From Candidatus Zipacnadia bacterium (lineage in GTDB: Bacteria; Armatimonadota; Zipacnadia; Zipacnadales; Zipacnadaceae), in the NCBI GenBank assembly GCA_029821415.1, contig JALGTJ010000098.1:1-9893 (forward strand): a DNA stretch of 9,893 bases, read 5' to 3'. The translations under genes and the position numbers were made by a program. Positions 1 through 6,257 of this stretch are shown here, piece by piece; within the stretch, counting starts at the first letter, position 1; each line of letters begins with the position of its first letter. The notes beneath the pieces were generated by a model. That model saw nothing but the letters and a program-made list of their open reading frames with translations. It made no database searches and was not told the origin of the DNA.

Positions 1-47
1 ACCTAACTGTCCTGAAATCGTTGGAGTATTCAGTGAGGTCGTGCGAA

Positions 48-91
48 GTTCCTTGTTTTGTTTCGCCGACATATTAGCGAAAAGAAGGAAC
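48..91. repeat. Two-part inverted repeat (large stem-loop) upstream of the promoter
   Basis: GTTCCTT (48-54) is matched by AAGGAAC (85-91). Inside that, TTTCGC (61-66) is matched by GCGAAA (77-82). The loop is 10 nt (67-76), and a 6-nt/2-nt asymmetric internal loop separates the two helices, giving 13 Watson-Crick pairs in all. It lies upstream of the promoter at 151-179, so it is probably not in the leader of the next gene. It could be the 3' end structure of a gene to the left, a processed RNA element or a protein-binding dyad. No U-tract follows on either strand, so it is not a standard intrinsic terminator. The base pairing is directly visible; the role is unknown. Confidence 0.5.
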
Positions 92-150
92 CGTTCGCCG
101 AGCTAAGCTATGGAAGATCATTAGAAGGTGGTATGGCGCCAACCAAGGGG

Positions 151-179
151 TTGACGGTCTCCCGCTTCACCGATATACT
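151..179 (+). promoter_or_regulatory. Putative sigma70-type promoter for the plus-strand gene group
   Basis: TTGACG (151-156) is followed, after exactly 17 nt, by TATACT (174-179). Each hexamer differs from the sigma70 consensus at one position. Transcription would start near 186, leaving a leader of about 100 nt before the ATG at 288. The -35 box overlaps a small dyad, CAACC (140-144) and GGTTG (149-153), which could be a regulator contact. This is the best promoter match seen in the window. The match is seen; its activity is inferred. Confidence 0.6.
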
Positions 180-237
180 CAGAACCACATAGTTAGAAAT
201 CCGGGAACGATCAGCTTTTCCCACGGGCTGCAACATA

Positions 238-264
238 GTCAGGCACCGAGGTGCGTTGCCTGAC
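238..264 (+). promoter_or_regulatory. Leader dyad / stem-loop with two competing pairings
   Basis: GTCAGGCA (238-245) and TGCCTGAC (257-264) form a perfect 8-bp inverted repeat around 11 nt. A second, shorter dyad, GCACC (243-247) and GGTGC (250-254), shares three bases with the first, so the two cannot form fully at once. The element lies in the predicted leader, 11 nt upstream of the ribosome-binding site at 276-282. It is suited to translational control or to being an operator for a dimeric regulator. It matches no riboswitch class I recognise. Confidence 0.45.
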
Positions 265-275
265 GTGAATGATAA

Positions 276-282
276 GAGGTGA
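276..282 (+). promoter_or_regulatory. Ribosome-binding site that sets the start of the first gene
   Basis: GAGGTGA sits 5 nt before the ATG at 288. The in-frame GTG at 279 lies inside this site and so cannot be the start that it serves. This favours the ATG at 288. Confidence 0.65.
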
Positions 283-287
283 GTTTA

Positions 288-1451
288 ATGGACGCAACTA
301 TCGTTTGGAAGTTGGCGAGCATCTTGGCAGTAGCTGTATGTATAAGCAGTGCTGCGGGGGCAAGCACCGGGGAGAAAGCTAATCAGGAACCGATCCACAT
401 CAACAGAATATATTGGTGTATTCATCCGTACTGCTGGAGTATGTACTCCGGCGTGCCGGAGGGGCACGATCCAGACCTATGGAATGCAATTCTGAGCTGG
501 GAGCAGAGAGTACATAAGTTGCATATGGAATTCGTATCTAAGATGAAGCCGGATGAGGCGCTGATTATCTATCCCATTGGTAGCTCCAAGCCGATGACCG
601 AGCTGATCGCACATGCTCAGAAGACGCTGGGGCGGCGCTGCATCATCTCCTGTACGCGTTACTGTGCGAACCCCGATTTTCTCAATGATGTCCCGGACCC
701 GATTTGTGCTTTTCTGGAGGACAAAGACCTACCGGGGCGGGAAGAATGGGTCCATGATACCCTCACCGACAAGGGGACCTGGGAGACGCCCGAGGGGCTC
801 GCCGAGGAAATGGAAGCAGAAATAAGAGAAGCATGCAAGACGATTGGCTACGACTGGAGCATTGGGGCATTAAAGGTCATATACTATAATCGCGTCCTGG
901 CTCTTGACATTGAAGAGAAATTCCGTAACAACGGGCTCGTCTACGATCCGCAAAGGGTGAGAGGTATGGCCTTCGGAGAGGGGCTGGAGCAGTGCGCTAT
1001 GACCTGGAAGTGTATGCTGCCGCACTATATGGGATTGGCTCATCCCATTGAGAACGATCCGAGCCTCTCAGTCAGCGGTGCGGCGTATCTGGTCAATGCT
1101 AAATTCAAGGACCGCATAATGTTCCCAAACGCTGTGCGCCTGCTATTGTGGGAGGGTGAGGACGGCCGGCCGATTGGGCTGTTTTACCGCGCGGCTGTTC
1201 AGTTGAAGGATCCGCAGCTCTATGCCCACGTGCCCATAGAGGGCCTTAACCTTGAAGTGTGGGTTATGAACGACAAATTCTGGTCAGCGCAAGCTAATGC
1301 CGCAATGCCGCCAGGCGACCTGCACGTGCCGGTATTCACGGCCGATCGGACCGGCAGGAATGCGTATTATTACCTCATCGGCAACGACATTTCCTATGAG
1401 GATTTCCGAGATAGGCTGTCCGGAGTAGAGATCAATACTGAAGTACGATAG
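288..1451 (+). CDS. Secreted Cys-rich protein of unknown function
   Basis: This 387-residue protein belongs to no family I recognise. The ATG at 288 is chosen over an in-frame GTG at 279 because GAGGTGA lies 5 nt before it. Residues 1-25 are a type I signal peptide: a Lys at 8, a hydrophobic stretch at about 9-23, and an A-G-A cleavage site at 23-25. The -1 residue before Cys18 is Val, so a lipoprotein is unlikely. The mature part has nine cysteines (44, 49, 118, 122, 126, 140, 183, 236, 242), including a C-x3-C-x3-C set at 118-126, and many Trp and Tyr residues. Residues 165-185 are acidic and probably helical. It is the first gene after the promoter and lies 151 bp before the propeller genes, so it probably acts with them outside the cytoplasm. 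Disulfide bonds or a metal site are possible. No catalytic motif is evident. Confidence 0.85.
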   Translation: MDATIVWKLASILAVAVCISSAAGASTGEKANQEPIHINRIYWCIHPYCWSMYSGVPEGHDPDLWNAILSWEQRVHKLHMEFVSKMKPDEALIIYPIGSSKPMTELIAHAQKTLGRRCIISCTRYCANPDFLNDVPDPICAFLEDKDLPGREEWVHDTLTDKGTWETPEGLAEEMEAEIREACKTIGYDWSIGALKVIYYNRVLALDIEEKFRNNGLVYDPQRVRGMAFGEGLEQCAMTWKCMLPHYMGLAHPIENDPSLSVSGAAYLVNAKFKDRIMFPNAVRLLLWEGEDGRPIGLFYRAAVQLKDPQLYAHVPIEGLNLEVWVMNDKFWSAQANAAMPPGDLHVPVFTADRTGRNAYYYLIGNDISYEDFRDRLSGVEINTEVR

Positions 1452-1517
1452 GCGCTTGCTTGCCAAAGCCCTGTCTGAAAGATCGTTGGTAAGGTTAGGG
1501 CGAAAGTGCGGTGCCCG

Positions 1518-1546
1518 TTGGCAGAACAAAAGTGTCTCAGCACTAT
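1518..1546 (+). promoter_or_regulatory. Weak candidate promoter before the first propeller gene
   Basis: TTGGCA (1518-1523) resembles a -35 box. At 17-nt spacing the -10 position reads CACTAT (1541-1546), which matches the consensus at only three positions. A start near 1553 would fall inside the palindrome at 1548-1561, the usual place for a repressor site. The pairing with the palindrome is the main reason to list it. Confidence 0.25.
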
Positions 1547-1547
1547 T

Positions 1548-1561
1548 ACGAGTTAACTCGT
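1548..1561. promoter_or_regulatory. Perfect 14-bp palindrome, probable operator
   Basis: ACGAGTTAACTCGT is identical to its reverse complement over all 14 bases. It lies in the 151-bp gap between the first gene and the first propeller gene, 41 bp upstream of the ATG at 1603. It has no spacer and even-length symmetry, as in the operators of LacI-type and some GntR-type sugar regulators (known of those families). I did not find a second copy in the window, and no regulator gene is present. A role as operator is inferred. Confidence 0.5.
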
Positions 1562-1592
1562 CCTGTACTTCGTTCCAGCTCATTCCAAGGAT

Positions 1593-1597
1593 AGGAG
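1593..1597 (+). promoter_or_regulatory. Ribosome-binding site that sets the start of the first propeller gene
   Basis: AGGAG lies 5 nt before the ATG at 1603 and 8 nt before a second ATG at 1606. The open frame reaches back to 1456, but the residues upstream of 1603 do not look like a protein and would put the signal peptide in the interior. Confidence 0.65.
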
Positions 1598-1602
1598 TGA
1601 TC

Positions 1603-3279
1603 ATGATGTACGGCGATGTGACTTTGAAGCTGAGTGGTACTATAGTAATGGTATTGATAGGGTTGGCGGCTGCAAGCAGCATAGCGGCCAGCCAGGGACT
1701 GTCGGGCGATTGGCTGCCGTTAAGTTTCCGTGGCCCGCAGCACTGGTCCTACGTGAACGGGGCCTGGGCCGAGAACGATGAGGGGATAATTACTCCTCCG
1801 GCGGTGCCGGCGGCGGATCGCCTGGCCTTCTATGTAGGGCGAATGTACTCAGATGTGGAGGCGGAGCTTGAGTTCCGCTGGGACATCAATCACTGTGGGG
1901 CCGGACTCGTGGTACGAGCCCAGGATCCTACCCACTACTACTTGGTGCATTTCCCCTGCTGCGGTCAGTGTAATCGCGCCGAGCATTTCTGGGCGGCGAT
2001 CTCCAAGGTGGATGACAGCGGCTGGGTAGAGATATTGAAGATGGATATGCTACATGGCGTCGCCAGCGAACAGGACATATGGCACAAGGCACGTGTGGTA
2101 GTGGAGGGTAATGAAATCCGTTTGTGGGTAGACGGACGCCCGTTCCCGGTGGTCCAAGACGACACTTACAAGTCCGGATATGTGGGGTTGGAGGGCTGGG
2201 GCTACGCAGGTCCAGGTAGTAGCTTCCGAAACGTAAGAGTTCGGGGCCAGGAGATAGCGCCGCGGCCCTGGAATGATGCGCTACAACCTCCCCAGAACTG
2301 GTTTAACCCCTACCCGCAAGGCGACGCTCAGCAAAGCCCTTCGGGCATCACACGTGCGCCCAACGGTGATCTGCTGTTGGCACTTAATCCGGTAGGACTA
2401 CTTCGCTCCCTGGACAACGGCCGAACATGGACACCCGTGGAGGCAGAGGGATGGCCCGGCGGCTGGATTCATACCATGCGCGACGGCCGCCTGATTACGC
2501 TGTTCAACAGTGACGGAGAACTGCTGCTGGCTGAGTCAACGGACAACGGTAAGACCTGGTCAGCGCCAGAGAAAACAGAGCGAGCGCCGTTTGTCCCTCC
2601 GGAAAATGCGCCCGATGCGAGACTCGGTGGGGTGCAGGGACTGATGGAGCTTAACGATGGCACCCTGCTGGGGTTCCAGGTGTCCAGCATTCCCGGTCAT
2701 GGGGGCGAAAGCGGTTTTAACATCTGGGAGTGGGGCATGTGGTCCGGGTATGCGGCCTGGTCTATTCGCTCTACCGACGGTGGCCACACCTGGTCAGCGC
2801 CGGTGCCACTGAATGGACCGCCCGCTATCGGCCAGAAATATGATCTGGTCGAATGCAGCTCCAACATTCAGACCAAGGAGGGCAAGGTGTTGAGCCTGGT
2901 GCGGCCTATCTACTCACCGTGGCTCTGGGAGGTATGGTCGGAGAACAACGGTGAGAGTTGGGGACCCGCCACATCCGGACCATTCCCGGCTTACAATAAT
3001 GCGGTACTGCCGCATGCCACTGCCTCCGGAGCTCTGCTGATGGGTGGTCGCATGCCCGCACTCGGGCTACATGTTAGCCACGATAGTGGTATGAGCTGGA
3101 AACACTACCGCATTGATACGGTTATCTGGGCGGGCGGTGTGATGTATGAGGTAGAGCCGGACGTGGTGTTGTGGGTCTACATGGGCGAGTATGCACCCAA
3201 CCCTGACGCCCGTGCCCAGTTCATCCGGGTAACTCCCGACGGTGTAGAACCTGCCCGCGATATGCTGCCTGGTCCCTAA
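1603..3279 (+). CDS. Secreted jelly-roll plus Asp-box (BNR/sialidase-like) beta-propeller protein
   Basis: The protein has 558 residues; the ATG at 1603 follows AGGAG and opens directly into a signal peptide (1-28, cleavage after S-I-A). Residues about 34-215 look like a LamG/DUF1080-type jelly-roll, the fold of 3-keto-disaccharide hydrolase-like domains, with strands such as AELEFRW, GLVVRAQD and IRLWVDGRP. Residues about 240-550 are a sialidase-type propeller with five Asp boxes (S-x-D/N-x-G-x-T/S-W) at 269-276, 312-319, 390-397, 446-453 and 492-499. ITRAPNGDLLLAL (249-261) resembles the first-blade Arg segment of sialidases. Arg434 and Tyr515 lie where a further Arg and the Tyr nucleophile might fall. 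The canonical FRIP motif is absent, so true sialidase activity is uncertain; another exo-glycosidase or a glycan-binding role is equally possible. It is followed after 65 bp by a close paralogue. Confidence 0.9.
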   Translation: MMYGDVTLKLSGTIVMVLIGLAAASSIAASQGLSGDWLPLSFRGPQHWSYVNGAWAENDEGIITPPAVPAADRLAFYVGRMYSDVEAELEFRWDINHCGAGLVVRAQDPTHYYLVHFPCCGQCNRAEHFWAAISKVDDSGWVEILKMDMLHGVASEQDIWHKARVVVEGNEIRLWVDGRPFPVVQDDTYKSGYVGLEGWGYAGPGSSFRNVRVRGQEIAPRPWNDALQPPQNWFNPYPQGDAQQSPSGITRAPNGDLLLALNPVGLLRSLDNGRTWTPVEAEGWPGGWIHTMRDGRLITLFNSDGELLLAESTDNGKTWSAPEKTERAPFVPPENAPDARLGGVQGLMELNDGTLLGFQVSSIPGHGGESGFNIWEWGMWSGYAAWSIRSTDGGHTWSAPVPLNGPPAIGQKYDLVECSSNIQTKEGKVLSLVRPIYSPWLWEVWSENNGESWGPATSGPFPAYNNAVLPHATASGALLMGGRMPALGLHVSHDSGMSWKHYRIDTVIWAGGVMYEVEPDVVLWVYMGEYAPNPDARAQFIRVTPDGVEPARDMLPGP

Positions 3280-3284
3280 CGGTT

Positions 3285-3305
3285 CGTTCTCTCTTAGCAA
3301 GAACG
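3285..3305 (+). repeat. Small inverted repeat between the two propeller genes
   Basis: CGTTCT (3285-3290) and AGAACG (3300-3305) can form a 6-bp stem with a 9-nt loop, 5 bp after the first propeller gene's stop codon. No T-run follows, so it is not an intrinsic terminator. It could stabilise the upstream message or be chance. Confidence 0.25.
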
Positions 3306-3332
3306 CGGATGCGTCTGCCCACATCTAGCAGT

Positions 3333-3338
3333 AGGAGG
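3333..3338 (+). promoter_or_regulatory. Ribosome-binding site that sets the start of the second propeller gene
   Basis: A consensus AGGAGG lies 6 nt before the ATG at 3345. The in-frame ATG at 3309 has no such site and would add 12 basic, non-hydrophobic residues in front of the signal peptide. Confidence 0.75.
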
Positions 3339-3344
3339 CATGCT

Positions 3345-5105
3345 ATGACAAGTGGCGGACCGAGTTTGAGCCTAATGGTTGTTCTGGGGATCGTAGGGCT
3401 GTGGTTGGGTAGTATCAGTGCAGGTGGAACTGGGGATGCTCCCGGCCCCTGGCGGCCACTGCGGATTGGTGACGGGGTAAACTGGTCGTTCATCGGGGGG
3501 ACGTGGCGGGATGAGGAGGGAGGAGTGATCGCACCCCCGATCCCACCGTGGAACATAGGCGTCACCGATTGGAATCCGGTGGCCAATGCCTATGAAGGTC
3601 AGCGCTGCACTAATGAAGATGTGCTGATGGCCTTTCATACCGGCCAGGCCTATGCCGACTTTGAAGCGGAGTTCGAGTTTCGCGACGATAAAGAGGGCAA
3701 GGGAGTCGGCCTGATCTTCCGCGCTCAGGACAGCCGCCACTACTATCTGGCGCACTTCCCGAGAATCGGTCAGGTAGCCCGCGCTGAGCATTTCTGGGCG
3801 ATCATCTCCAAGGTGGACGACAGCGGCTGGGCGGAGGTGCTCAAGATGGAGATGCTTCACGGAGTAGCCACTGAGGCAGGAATCTGGCATCGCGTCCGAC
3901 TGGTAGTCAAGGGCAACGAATTCCACCTGTCGGTAGACGGGCGCCCTATGGCGGTGGTGCGAGATAGTACCTATACACAGCCCGGTCTTGTGGGCCTGGC
4001 AACCTGGCCCTACCACCGCGAATGCGCCACTTTCCGGGACTTGCGCATCCGCGGGGAGTCGGTACCCCCCAAGCCCTGGGACGCCACCCTCCAGCCAGTG
4101 AAGAACTGGTTTCTGCCCTATCCAGTAAGCGAGAGGCAGCAGAGTTGTACCGGCATCACCCGGGCACCGAACGGCGACTTGCTGATGGCGCTTTCCCCGG
4201 GAGGATTGGTTCGCTCGACTGATAACGGCCGGACATGGACACCCATAGGGACCGAGAGCTGGATTGGCGGCTGGATTCACAGGCTGCATGACGGTCGGCT
4301 AATTACGTTGCGCAATACCGGCAGCGGCGATACGGTGATAGCCGAGTCGAAGGACAATGGCAAGACCTGGCCGCCCTGGACGCAGATCAGAGCCGTAAAG
4401 CGGACCACTTTTGTCCCGCCAGAGAATGAGCCAGACATGAAGCTGAGCGATCCCTGGCCCCAGAGCTGCGTGGAACTCAACGACGGCACACTGCTAATGT
4501 TCCAGATAGCGACCACCCCCGACGCGCAGAGACTGGCGCAAAAGCACAACATCTGGGAGTGGGGCACGCACATGGCAGCCGCGTATTCTATTCGCTCCAC
4601 GGACGGAGGCCGGACCTGGTCGGCTCCAGTGCCACTGAATGGGCCGTGCGAGTGTATCTCCACGGTGCAAACCAAAGAGGGCAGAGTGCTATGTCTGGCG
4701 CGACCCATATACTCGCCCTGGATGTGGGAGGTTTGGTCGGACGATAATGGCAAGAGCTGGGGACCGGCCACTTCCGGCCCGTTTCCCTGTTATGCCGCTA
4801 CCGCGTTGGCTACCTCCTCGGGAGTGCTGCTTGTGGCGGGCCGCTTTGCTACCTCCTCGGGAGTGCTGCTTGTGGCGGGCCGCTTTCCGGGGATGCCGGG
4901 GCTGTACGTCAGCCATGATAGTGGCATGACCTGGAAGGCCTACTGCATTGACAGCGGCGGCGCTTGGGCCATGGGGAAAATGTACGAGGTGGCGCCAGAT
5001 GTGGTCCTCTACGTCTACATGGATACCTATCTAAGCGATATGCGCGCGCAGTTCATTCACATAACTGCTGATGGCGCCGAGCCGCTCCGCAAGATGCCGC
5101 CCTGA
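3345..5105 (+). CDS. Second secreted jelly-roll plus Asp-box beta-propeller protein (tandem paralogue)
   Basis: The protein has 586 residues starting at the ATG behind a consensus AGGAGG. It has a signal peptide (about 1-26), a jelly-roll domain (about 35-238) and a propeller with Asp boxes at 291-298, 335-342, 418-425, 465-472 and 523-530. It matches the preceding gene along its whole length, with long shared blocks such as SKVDDSGW, ITRAPNGDLL, RPIYSPW and ATSGPFP. The two therefore arose by gene duplication, and they have diverged well beyond recent copies. Differences are an insertion of about 17 residues in the jelly-roll (near 68-94) and a shorter loop before the fourth box. Arg273, Arg453 and Tyr547 correspond to Arg251, Arg434 and Tyr515 of the paralogue. 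The most striking feature is an exact 13-residue direct repeat at 489-501/502-514, absent from the paralogue. Likely role: extracellular glycan binding or cleavage; the substrate is unknown. Confidence 0.9.
   Translation: MTSGGPSLSLMVVLGIVGLWLGSISAGGTGDAPGPWRPLRIGDGVNWSFIGGTWRDEEGGVIAPPIPPWNIGVTDWNPVANAYEGQRCTNEDVLMAFHTGQAYADFEAEFEFRDDKEGKGVGLIFRAQDSRHYYLAHFPRIGQVARAEHFWAIISKVDDSGWAEVLKMEMLHGVATEAGIWHRVRLVVKGNEFHLSVDGRPMAVVRDSTYTQPGLVGLATWPYHRECATFRDLRIRGESVPPKPWDATLQPVKNWFLPYPVSERQQSCTGITRAPNGDLLMALSPGGLVRSTDNGRTWTPIGTESWIGGWIHRLHDGRLITLRNTGSGDTVIAESKDNGKTWPPWTQIRAVKRTTFVPPENEPDMKLSDPWPQSCVELNDGTLLMFQIATTPDAQRLAQKHNIWEWGTHMAAAYSIRSTDGGRTWSAPVPLNGPCECISTVQTKEGRVLCLARPIYSPWMWEVWSDDNGKSWGPATSGPFPCYAATALATSSGVLLVAGRFATSSGVLLVAGRFPGMPGLYVSHDSGMTWKAYCIDSGGAWAMGKMYEVAPDVVLYVYMDTYLSDMRAQFIHITADGAEPLRKMPP
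4809..4886 (+). repeat. Exact 2 x 39-bp in-frame tandem duplication
   Basis: Positions 4809-4847 are repeated without a mismatch at 4848-4886. Each unit encodes ATSSGVLLVAGRF. The bases flanking the two copies differ, so the repeat is exactly 39 bp. The paralogue has one diverged copy of this segment (HATASGALLMGGR), so one unit was added in this gene. The absence of any mismatch points to a recent slippage event or an assembly artefact. Confidence 0.95.
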
Positions 5106-5221
5106 GCTGACTCAGCAGAAGTTGATTCATTAAGGACTACCAGCTGCGGCGAAACCCGCAATTCGCAGGGCTTTTGCCATAACGTTGCGCGGATGGAAAG
5201 GGATCACGTACAGAGAGACTG

Positions 5222-5257
5222 TGCGCGCTTTCTTCTGGACAGACGTCCTGTCGCGCA
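5222..5257 (+). repeat. Bulged stem-loop upstream of the phosphoesterase gene
   Basis: TGCGC (5222-5226) can pair with GCGCA (5253-5257), and GACAG (5238-5242) with CTGTC (5248-5252) around a 5-nt loop. An 11-nt bulge lies on the left side only. It sits in the 186-bp gap, 24 bp upstream of the AGGAGG at 5281-5286. It may be an mRNA structure or part of a promoter region. The pairing is visible, but its significance is weak. Confidence 0.25.
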
Positions 5258-5291
5258 ATAGAGGCGATGTAATAACCAACAGGAGGCAAGT

Positions 5292-6257
5292 ATGCCACCG
5301 AGACCTCACATCTATCCCGATGGCTCGGTTCACTTTTGGGACCACCGGGTGACGACGCCGGTCACGTTTGCCCAAGTGACTGACACGCACCTATATCCCC
5401 CTCCAGCCGATCGCAATGACATCAACCGGGAATACCGGGCGACGAGCTGCAACGGGGGGCTTAAAGCCCTAAACACGCCCTACGCCGAGATAGAACAGCA
5501 ACTCGCCAGTATGTTGGACGACATCAAGGCCTGCGGCGTTGATTTTGTATCCTTCACTGGAGATATTCTGGACTGCTATCACCCAGAAAGCGCCCGCATG
5601 CCGGTGGCACTGTGTGCCGAGCGCGAGCTGCCCGCCTACTTTCAGATGGGAAACCACGACTGGGATACGGAATGGCCCAGCGGGGACGGCTCCAGCTCCC
5701 CAAACCGGCTCCCCGCCCAGCAATACGACATTGAACTACGCATGCGCAGAGCTGAGAAGCTGATGACTGAAGAGTGGGGTATGCCAGGGCTGTATTACTC
5801 CTTTGACTGTGAGGGCGTACGATTCCTGAGTCTGGACACCATCCATAGGTCTCAGACCCCAACGTGGGAGGGTAAGATCAGCAGTTCCTATGACGAGGCG
5901 CAGGCGGACTGGCTAATCCAGCAACTGGCCTATGAGGGGCCGATTATCATCTTCCAGCATGTGCCGTTTAACCCGGTAACCCCTGAATACCGGCCCCAAC
6001 AATGGGTAGACCTGCATGGTGGATGCGTCGGCGACGACGAGCGCAGCCAGCGCGTGCGTGCGGCGGTGGAAAGCTGCCCAAACCTGCTGGGTATCTTCGT
6101 GGGACACAAGCACTTCTGCAGTGAGGACCCCCTGGGCTACACCTGGCAGTTTATGACCGGGTTAGCCGCTGACGGGCATTGGCGCCTGGTGAAGATAGCC
6201 AACACGCCACCTGCCGAATACCCGGTGCGGCATAGTTACTGGGCAGGTGGACTGTAA
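5292..6257 (+). CDS. Calcineurin-like metallophosphoesterase
   Basis: The protein has 321 residues; the ATG at 5292 has a consensus AGGAGG 5 nt upstream (5281-5286). All five signature motifs of the two-metal phosphoesterase fold are present: D31-x-H33 (TDTH), G90-D91 (TGDILD), G120-N-H-D123, H223 (FQHVPF) and G271-H-K-H274. These ligate a dinuclear metal centre that hydrolyses phosphomonoesters or diesters (known of the family). There is no signal peptide, so it probably works in the cytoplasm, unlike the three secreted proteins before it. It is the last gene of the plus group, 186 bp after the second propeller gene, and that gap could hold its own promoter. The substrate cannot be read from the sequence; a sugar phosphate, cyclic nucleotide or nucleotide is possible. 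Its last 22 bp overlap the end of the opposite-strand gene. Confidence 0.92.
   Translation: MPPRPHIYPDGSVHFWDHRVTTPVTFAQVTDTHLYPPPADRNDINREYRATSCNGGLKALNTPYAEIEQQLASMLDDIKACGVDFVSFTGDILDCYHPESARMPVALCAERELPAYFQMGNHDWDTEWPSGDGSSSPNRLPAQQYDIELRMRRAEKLMTEEWGMPGLYYSFDCEGVRFLSLDTIHRSQTPTWEGKISSSYDEAQADWLIQQLAYEGPIIIFQHVPFNPVTPEYRPQQWVDLHGGCVGDDERSQRVRAAVESCPNLLGIFVGHKHFCSEDPLGYTWQFMTGLAADGHWRLVKIANTPPAEYPVRHSYWAGGL

Noticed and set aside
53..77. TTGTTT (53-58) and TATTAG (72-77) as a promoter
   Set aside because: The spacing is only 13 nt, and the sequence is better explained by the stem-loop. The promoter at 151-179 fits far better.
3372..4289. A 305-codon open frame on the minus strand, opposite the second propeller gene
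   Set aside because: It lies wholly antisense to a gene with a signal peptide and Asp boxes, its translation shows no domain or motif, and no ribosome-binding site stands out. It is a shadow of GC-rich coding sequence.
5102..5160. Small hairpins after the second propeller gene (CTGAG/CTCAG at 5102-5115, TGCGG/CCGCA at 5145-5160) as terminators
   Set aside because: The stems are only 5 bp and neither is directly followed by a T-run, so an intrinsic terminator cannot be supported.
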